Assembly: GCA_030704615.1 (NCBI GenBank) | Contig: CM060732.1 | Coordinates: 62,851,053 to 62,911,052 of the forward strand | Origin: Takakia lepidozioides | Taxonomy: Eukaryota > Streptophyta > Takakiopsida > Takakiales > Takakiaceae | Length of the DNA stretch: 60,000 nucleotides | Direction of reading: 5' to 3' | Shown here: piece by piece, positions 53,890 through 60,000 of the stretch | Position numbering within the stretch: the first letter of the stretch is position 1 | How the letters are laid out: every line of letters begins with the position of its first letter | Translations under genes and position numbers: made by a program | The notes under the pieces: generated by a model | Told to the model about the DNA's origin: nothing | What the model saw: the letters and a program-made list of their open reading frames with translations, nothing else | Databases searched by the model: none

Positions 53890-56800
53890 AATTTGCTTCA
53901 GAAATAAGTGAGGGCACCAAGAAGGTTTGACATGCAGGGCGCGTGCGCACAAAGCTTTGTAGATCGGTTGTGAGGGTTCCTACGATTTGTTGTGTGATCG
54001 GGCTCTGCCTAACTGTATGTGTATAGCTTGCTGGGTAAAGCACATGTGTAGATGCATCATTAAAGAGAAGCAGGAGGGTTTTCCAGGTGCATGAGTAACA
54101 GTTTGATCATTTGAGCTTTATTGTGTGAGACTCAGCCATGGAAGATCGAGCTGGTGGATGCAGAGCTGTGAAGGAACTAGATCCAGAGTTAAAATTAATG
54201 TTGATCCACCCAAAAATCCTTCCACAATACTTTGTCCGCAGGGGATTGAGGTTCTCTAATTGTCAGTCAGCGTAGTGGATTGGGTATATCATACAGGAAT
54301 AGTCCCTGCAAGATACTAACGTTCCAGGGCTCTTTGTTAGTTTCAGCCCAGCAGGGTGCATATACAGACAAAGATAGTCCTACTACGGCACTCACAGTGC
54401 CAGCATACCGATAAGAGCTAATGTCCTACAGTGCTTCATATCTCCATCTGGAGAATCAATATGAAAGTTGCAGCTTAAGCTCAGTAAAAAGGGAGCCCAA
54501 GTCACATTCGGTAAGACAAACCTCAAATTATTTGGCTTTTTCAGTCTCCATTTGCAACAAAGATGATAAGTGAGTACCAAATGTAGTTGACCTGATGTTG
54601 CTGGTGCAAGACAAATAACTCTGCCAAACCAAATAAACAAAATGGAATAATCAGGTAGATGTAAGAGCAAGTTCCAATCCGAGGATCCTGAATGAGGATA
54701 AGGGCAGATGCCGTGTGGATCAAATGAGCCCTGGCATCCACAAAATATCCCATAATACAAACCCCAGTTGAGGCCTGGCTTCAAACTTCACCAAGCATAC
54801 AGGCGAGTAGCAGTGTTTCTGACTTGTTAAGTATGGTCTCTGGCTCAGAAGAATAGCCGATATACTGAACCCCCCCATACATTCTCTGGCCAAACATTGT
54901 CAGCTTTCCGTGAACTGGGTAGATTCATAGAACAGAAATGAGAGTGTGTAAGCTTTAGCATAAAAGATAGATCGAGCTCTGTCTTTAAGGATATCCAGGT
55001 TTTTACGCCTGCAGGTAAGTGCACAGTGACTATGTGATGCTAATCAAGTGTGATGCAGTTTGCCATCCCATGGACACATTGACACAGGGTTTGCTGCATG
55101 GTGCTTGGTGACAGTCAGTTAGGCTTAGGGCTACTTCATTGTCAGGCTAGAATTATCAGCAGGTTGGAATCTCAGAAAAGGAGGTAAGGAAGAGATGGGG
55201 AACCAGGGGCAGAAGAGGCTTGTTCCCAACGACCCTTTATGTGTGAAGATAACTGCCCTTCACAGCCCGAAGGCTATAAGCCCCAACTGCCCTTTGCACA
55301 GTAAGTGATCAATAGCCCATAGCAATGCATAGTGGTGCCTGATCATACTCAAGTCTAGGTGTGATAACTGATTGCAGAAATACAAGTGGAACTATTTATT
55401 CATTTCATCGGACCTCATGATAGCCGCAGTTATCAGCCGTTGTTGTCTGCTGTCTACTCTCTTGGGTGGCCACTTTGTCTCATCAAGTTCAGGTGTGATA
55501 ATTCAAGCACTATTCATTCATTTAAAGTGTACCTGATGCATGATCATGAGAGGGATCTCTTCCGCTTCCAACAAGCCAGCAAGCATAGGATGCCAATATT
55601 TGCAACCACAGCTGCAGCCGCAACAGCAAAAATCTTCGCAAGGGAACTATGATAATGGGAATCTTTCCTTCTTGCCTCTGTCACATACACTCACCCCTCT
55701 CTAACATCAGTGGTATCATGATTCAGTTCATTCGCATCTACAAAGCAAGGCTAATTCAAGGATTCATACAGAGACACTTTTAGCATGTCTCCTCCCATAC
55801 TGAAGCACCATAAAGAAGCCCACAACCAAAATATCCCCACAACCAAAATATCCGTAAGCCAGAAAAAGCCCCATTGCTTCCCAGCTTACCACAATACACC
55901 TATACACAGCAATTAATGTGCAGAGCTAATCCTACTGATGCCCTTGTTTTGTAACTGAGTTTGAATTGATGTGCAGTTGCCCAAAATTTTGATGATGGAG
56001 GTGGGAACAACATGAGCTCAACCAGTATAATAAGAGTTTCACTCTAGTCTTTGAAAGTCGTATGACGACGATGACGTGGCTGACGATGACGTGGTACTAT
56101 GGCACCCTATTCCTGCTCTATGCTAAACTAGCTTCCGACCTTCGTTCGTCGCTAGAATAAAAAATTATGAAATTCTTACCATGGTCATAGACATGCATAT
56201 AAACGATTCTAGAGTGAGGTCCGGGATGGAGGATGCCTTCTGACATTTGGGAAGTGCAGTTTATGGTACTGCCTCCCTTCTCTTCCAAGATAGGTGTCAA
56301 AGCTTGATAGCTCACCAGAACGGCCGCAGAAAAGTTGAAAGGTAGAAACATCAATTAATATGCTGGCAGGGTCCAAAGTAGTTGGCAAAAACTGGCTAGC
56401 CCGGCCCTCTCTTCTGTTTTTCCCACTGGAGTGCCCCTGACCGAACTATATGTAATGAACAAGACCCACTGCAACTCAACTTCCACGGGCTGGCGTTCGG
56501 TCCAGCTGGGATGAACCCCAAGAGGTTCAACTTGTTGTGTTTTGGTGCATCCCCCTTTTTTTGAAGGTAGAACTGCACTTGGCTTGCAATCATATGCGCA
56601 TGCGAGTGAGCTCTCTAGGGACTGCCAAGCTCTGCCCTGCAACATTTGCAGCCAAACCATTGAGTCAAGGAAAGCAGTCTCATCTCCAACATGCAGCATA
56701 CGCCTTAGTGGATTCTCTCTCCATACGACGTCACATAACTAATTCCTAACCAGCCCCTTCATAATCAAGAGTAAGATAGGATGTACTCAACAGCTGTATG

Positions 56801-57830
56801 TCCCTTTCAACATTCCCAGTCATGCACCAGTAGCTAGCCTGTGGATTGCATTGGAAATTGCCAGCAATAAAAGTTTACTTCAAGTAGTGCACAAATACAT
56901 GACATCTGTACATGTCTCCAATAGCTTCGATTTGAGTTGCCGTGCAAGTCCAGCAGCACCAGGTGAAACGGCCCATCCTAGTGCACCTGTATCCATCAGC
57001 TTCCTAGCCCTGCCATGCCATGCCACCCTTCATTTGTCATCCCTTGGTTCTTATGTGGAACCCTTTTCGCTTAGTTTCGAGATCAAGATACAACATTTCA
57101 GCCCAACTTTCTTTTCTCCAACTCCAATTTTATTGTAAGAACCTGTGCTATTTAAAACAGTGCGCTACAGTGGTTTGAGAAAGACCTGGTTGACGTCCCA
57201 CGGTGATATGCCCAAGCCTCCTAAGACAGCCACCTGCATGAGTACAGGCACTTCCGCTTGTAAGATATCCAAAAGATATCCAGGTGACTGTAGTCAGGAC
57301 TTCACTTAAATTATGTAGAGCGGCCCAACGCAGTCAGCTGCAAGCAGCAAGGACAACTCAAATCTGATCCTAAATATCGACATATGGTTATCCTGCAAAT
57401 GCTGCATGGCACTACGGGATTGGCATTCAACCGGTGGGGCCATTCGGCTCTTTGAGGCCCTGCTTCGCAATGGTTGAGTGACCCAAATCCTGCACATATT
57501 TGCAGCTCTAGAAACACATTCAGGAAAGCAGAACTCCAAAATTTGTAGCATGCCGGGGCAAAGTAAATTTCAATGCATAACTAGACTACTACACAGCACC
57601 AACACAGTAGCACGCATTATCACACACTCAAGTGCCCTTCCACCTTGATATGTCTGGCAAATAGCTTGGCTGCTCAGCATTTTCCTGCAAACACATCCAA
57701 TCCCCTGTTCATACACGCTTCTGTCACCTGCAGCAGACCCACTTTAGTCATCATCACCCGTTGAATAAATCATCTTGGATTAGATGCCCAGAGGCAATCA
57801 TTTTATGCTGACTTTGGTCGGCATCATCTC
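53890..57830. other. no gene recognised
   Basis: About 3.9 kb without a supportable gene. Frames of up to 130 codons (54392-54784 minus, 56355-56699 minus, 55386-55652 plus) lack recognisable content. Small tandem pairs occur at 55818-55852 (CCCACAACCAAAATATC twice) and 56066-56096 (GACGATGACGTGG twice, each with a TGACGTGG bZIP-type core). Confidence 0.4.
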
Positions 57831-57837
57831 TCTTTGT

Positions 57838-57912
57838 TAACTCCACATCGCCATGAATTTTGCCAGCAACAAGCAAGGCTGTCCACCCTTCAAAATCCAG
57901 TTCAATCAGCAC
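57838..57912 (-). repeat. partial duplicate of the PPR E motif
   Basis: The minus strand encodes IELDFEGWTALLVAGKIHGD. This is a diverged copy of IEPDASVWGALLGACRIHGD from the end of PPR locus 4 (about 57975-58050), about 130 bp further on. Confidence 0.75.
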
Positions 57913-60000
57913 TCTGCTTGAGAAGGAAATTTTCTGCATCCCACTTGAGAAGGCATTTTGCCACACGTTCTGCTACGTCCACATCACCATGAATTCTGCA
58001 GGCACCAAGCAAAGCCCCCCAGACCGAAGCATCTGGCTCGATTGGTGCCTTGCTAATGAACTCTTCTGCCTCATGTAATCGCCCTGAGCGGCCAAGAAGG
58101 TCCACCATGGAGCCCAATTGCTCCAATGTAGGAATGAGGCTATAATCCTGAGTCATAGAATCGAAGTAGTGACAGCCTTCCTCAACTAGGCCCACATGGC
58201 TGCATGCAGAGATGACAGAAGTGAAGGTGATACAATCCGGATTGAAGTCTTCCTGTAGAAATTTTTCAAAAAGTTGGATGGCTTCTCTACCACAACCGTG
58301 CTGTGCATATCCTGTGATCATCGCATTCCATGAGACCACATTTCGAGTAGCCATTATGTCAAACACTCGGCGTGCATTGTCTACACTTCCGCACTTTGCA
58401 TACATGTCAACGAGGCTTGTTCCCAAATAAACATCTAATGAGAGTCCAGCTCTGAGGATGTCAGCATGGACCTGCTTGCCCTTCTCTAGGGCACCCAAAT
58501 TGGCAGATGCATTGAGAATACAAATGAAAGTGACATTGTCAGGACTCACCCCTTCCCGCTGCATTTTCACATAGAGTTTAAGAGCCTCCTCACCATGCCC
58601 CTGCTGAGCATATCCTGCAATCATTGCATTCCATGAGACCACATCTCGTTTGGCCATTTTGTCGAACACTTGATATGCATTCTGCGAACTCCCACATTTG
58701 GCATACATGTCAACAAGGGTTGTCTCCAAGTTAATATCTGGCACAATTCCCGCTTTGATGATATCAGCATGGACCTGCTCACCCTTCTCTAGGGCCCTAA
58801 GGCTGGCACACGCATTGAGAACACAAATAAAGGTGACCTTGTTGGGTTTGACCCCTTCCAGTTGCATTTGCTTGTACATGTTTAAAGCCTCTACGCCATG
58901 CCCATGCTGAACATAGCCGGAGATCATTGCAGTCCATGAAACAACATCTCGCTTGGCCATCTTGTCAAAAACAACACATGCATCCTTTACACTCCCACAT
59001 TTGGCATACATGTCAACCAGGTTTGTCTCCAAAATCATATCTGGTGAAATTCCAGCTCTGATAATGTCTGCATGAACCTTTTCACCCTTTTTAAGGGCTC
59101 TCACACTGGTACACGCAGTAAGAACACAAATAAATGTGACATTGTTGGGCGTCACTTTTTCCCATTGCATTTGCTCATATATTTTCAAGGCCTCTTCCCC
59201 ATGCCCATGCTGAGCATATGCTGTGATCACTGCATTCCATAAAACCACATTCCGTACAGCCATTTTCTCAAACACTTCATGTGCATCCTTTGCACTCCCA
59301 CATTTGACATACATGTGGACAAGGGTTGTCTCCAAAACAATGTCTGGCCCAATTCCAGCTTTGATAAAGCTAGCATGGACCCGCTGGCCCTTTCCCAGGG
59401 CTTGTAGGTTGCCACATGCATTGAGAACACAAATGAAAGTAACCCTGTCAGGCATCATTCCTTCCCCTTGCATTTGCTCATACAATTTGAGAGCATCATC
59501 ACTATGACCTTGCCGAGCATACCCTGCAATCATTGCATTCCATGACACCACATTTCGTTTGGCCATTTTGTCAAAAACTTGCCGTGCATCATCTACACTC
59601 CTGCATTTGGCATACATGTCAATAATGGTATTGTCCAAATCGACATATGACCCAATTCCAGCTTTGACGATGTCAGCATGGACCTGTTTGCCCTTTTGCA
59701 GGGCTCCTAGACTGGCACAAGCATTGAGAACACAAATGAATGTGACCCTGTCAGGCATTACTCCTTCCATTTGCATTCGCTCATATATTGTGAAAGCCTC
59801 CTTGGAGTTTCCATGCTTGGCATACCCTGCAATCATCATAGTCCACGTGAAAATATCTCGTGCTGACATTTCCTCGAACACTTGGCGTGCATCCCCCATG
59901 CTCCCACACTTCATATACATGTTGACAAGTGTATTGACTACAGATATTTTTGGTGTAAATTCACTTCGAATGATGTGGGAATGCACCTGCTTTCCCTCTG
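57902..60000 (-). CDS. PLS-class PPR protein, PPR locus 4, 5' end beyond window, DYW lost
   Basis: The frame is open from the right edge for about 700 codons. It carries at least six P-L-S triplets (VVSWNAMIAGYAQQGHGEEA, VTFICVLNACASLRALEKG, NTIIDMYAKCRS) and the E1 motif. It stops at 57902 with a foreign tail, KWDAENFLLKQSAD. Paralogues continue here with GAYVLLSNIY, the E+/PG-box and DYW. Beyond the stop there is only a partial E-motif duplicate (57838-57912) and no DYW sequence. The locus is either a truncated pseudogene or a PLS-E-type protein that would need a DYW protein in trans. The true start codon lies outside the window: the last visible codons read (E)GKQVHSHIIRSEF, just past the N-terminal leader in the paralogues. 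Confidence 0.8.
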   Translation of the reverse strand, partial: EGKQVHSHIIRSEFTPKISVVNTLVNMYMKCGSMGDARQVFEEMSARDIFTWTMMIAGYAKHGNSKEAFTIYERMQMEGVMPDRVTFICVLNACASLGALQKGKQVHADIVKAGIGSYVDLDNTIIDMYAKCRSVDDARQVFDKMAKRNVVSWNAMIAGYARQGHSDDALKLYEQMQGEGMMPDRVTFICVLNACGNLQALGKGQRVHASFIKAGIGPDIVLETTLVHMYVKCGSAKDAHEVFEKMAVRNVVLWNAVITAYAQHGHGEEALKIYEQMQWEKVTPNNVTFICVLTACTSVRALKKGEKVHADIIRAGISPDMILETNLVDMYAKCGSVKDACVVFDKMAKRDVVSWTAMISGYVQHGHGVEALNMYKQMQLEGVKPNKVTFICVLNACASLRALEKGEQVHADIIKAGIVPDINLETTLVDMYAKCGSSQNAYQVFDKMAKRDVVSWNAMIAGYAQQGHGEEALKLYVKMQREGVSPDNVTFICILNASANLGALEKGKQVHADILRAGLSLDVYLGTSLVDMYAKCGSVDNARRVFDIMATRNVVSWNAMITGYAQHGCGREAIQLFEKFLQEDFNPDCITFTSVISACSHVGLVEEGCHYFDSMTQDYSLIPTLEQLGSMVDLLGRSGRLHEAEEFISKAPIEPDASVWGALLGACRIHGDVDVAERVAKCLLKWDAENFLLKQSAD

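Noticed and set aside
1-60000. CRISPR arrays, rRNA genes or organelle DNA insertions
   Set aside because: No regularly spaced repeats, rRNA core sequences or organelle gene stretches were seen while reading through the window.

Overview
The window is nuclear DNA from a land plant. It has short GT-AG introns, a plant-type GT29 sialyltransferase-like gene, a group 1 (Em-type) LEA gene, a multi-exon PHD-finger gene, and four large, nearly intronless PLS-DYW pentatricopeptide repeat (PPR) loci, all on the minus strand. Clustered intronless DYW-class PPR genes, plus many non-LTR remnants, point to a seed-free plant with heavy organelle RNA editing (lycophyte, fern or moss-like). This is an inference and I cannot name the species.

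Layout. 1-8.6 kb is a transposon graveyard: a LINE 3' end, a short SINE-like element, a SWIM zinc-finger gene remnant, a broken Ty3/gypsy RNase H-integrase segment, and the first decayed copy (A) of a methyltransferase-like gene. 9.3-12.0 kb holds PPR gene 1 (intact, DYW). 14.2-16.1 kb is a LINE carrying an internal inversion. 16.3-18.1 kb is the better-preserved copy (B) of the methyltransferase-like gene. It has introns, and one exon is split by an 88-bp element with a perfect 13-bp target-site duplication. 18.7-19.6 kb is an unknown 302-residue ORF. 20.5-22.8 kb holds PPR gene 2 (intact, DYW). 23.6-24.1 kb is a LINE 3' end with a zinc knuckle. 25.6-28.8 kb is the GT29 gene in nine exons, including one GC-AG intron. 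31.0-35.0 kb is a coiled-coil gene with a 26-nt microexon. 35.4 kb is an SNF2 helicase scrap. 35.7-38.2 kb is a gene ending in a PHD finger, with a 19-nt microexon. 38.5-41.4 kb is PPR locus 3, a pseudogene. 42.7-43.7 kb is a small, probably mitochondrial protein in three exons. 47.8-48.6 kb is an AT/GGTATT-rich repeat tract. 48.7-50.7 kb is an R2-like LINE with a perfect 37-bp inverted repeat. 51.6-52.1 kb is a PPR fragment. 52.4-53.1 kb is the Em-like LEA gene, with ABRE and RY elements upstream. 57.8-60 kb is PPR locus 4, which lacks DYW and runs off the right edge.

How the parts relate. The PPR loci are dispersed duplicates. Their 5' flanks share a short conserved segment, so they probably spread by DNA copying. 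PPR-DYW proteins are normally imported into organelles and edit RNA (C-to-U). The GT29 gene should act in the Golgi on cell-wall polysaccharide. The Em gene is a desiccation-tolerance gene, and its promoter fits ABA/ABI3 control. Most remaining DNA is retrotransposon debris, including LINE insertions as short as about 30-70 bp that can still be recognised by their target-site duplications.

The least explained item is the methyltransferase-like family (copies A at 6.2-7.1 kb and B at 16.3-18.1 kb). It has the motif order of beta-class DNA N4-cytosine/N6-adenine methyltransferases and an unusual catalytic-loop motif. I see no tRNA, rRNA or CRISPR in the window. Exon boundaries are read by eye from splice consensus and phase.
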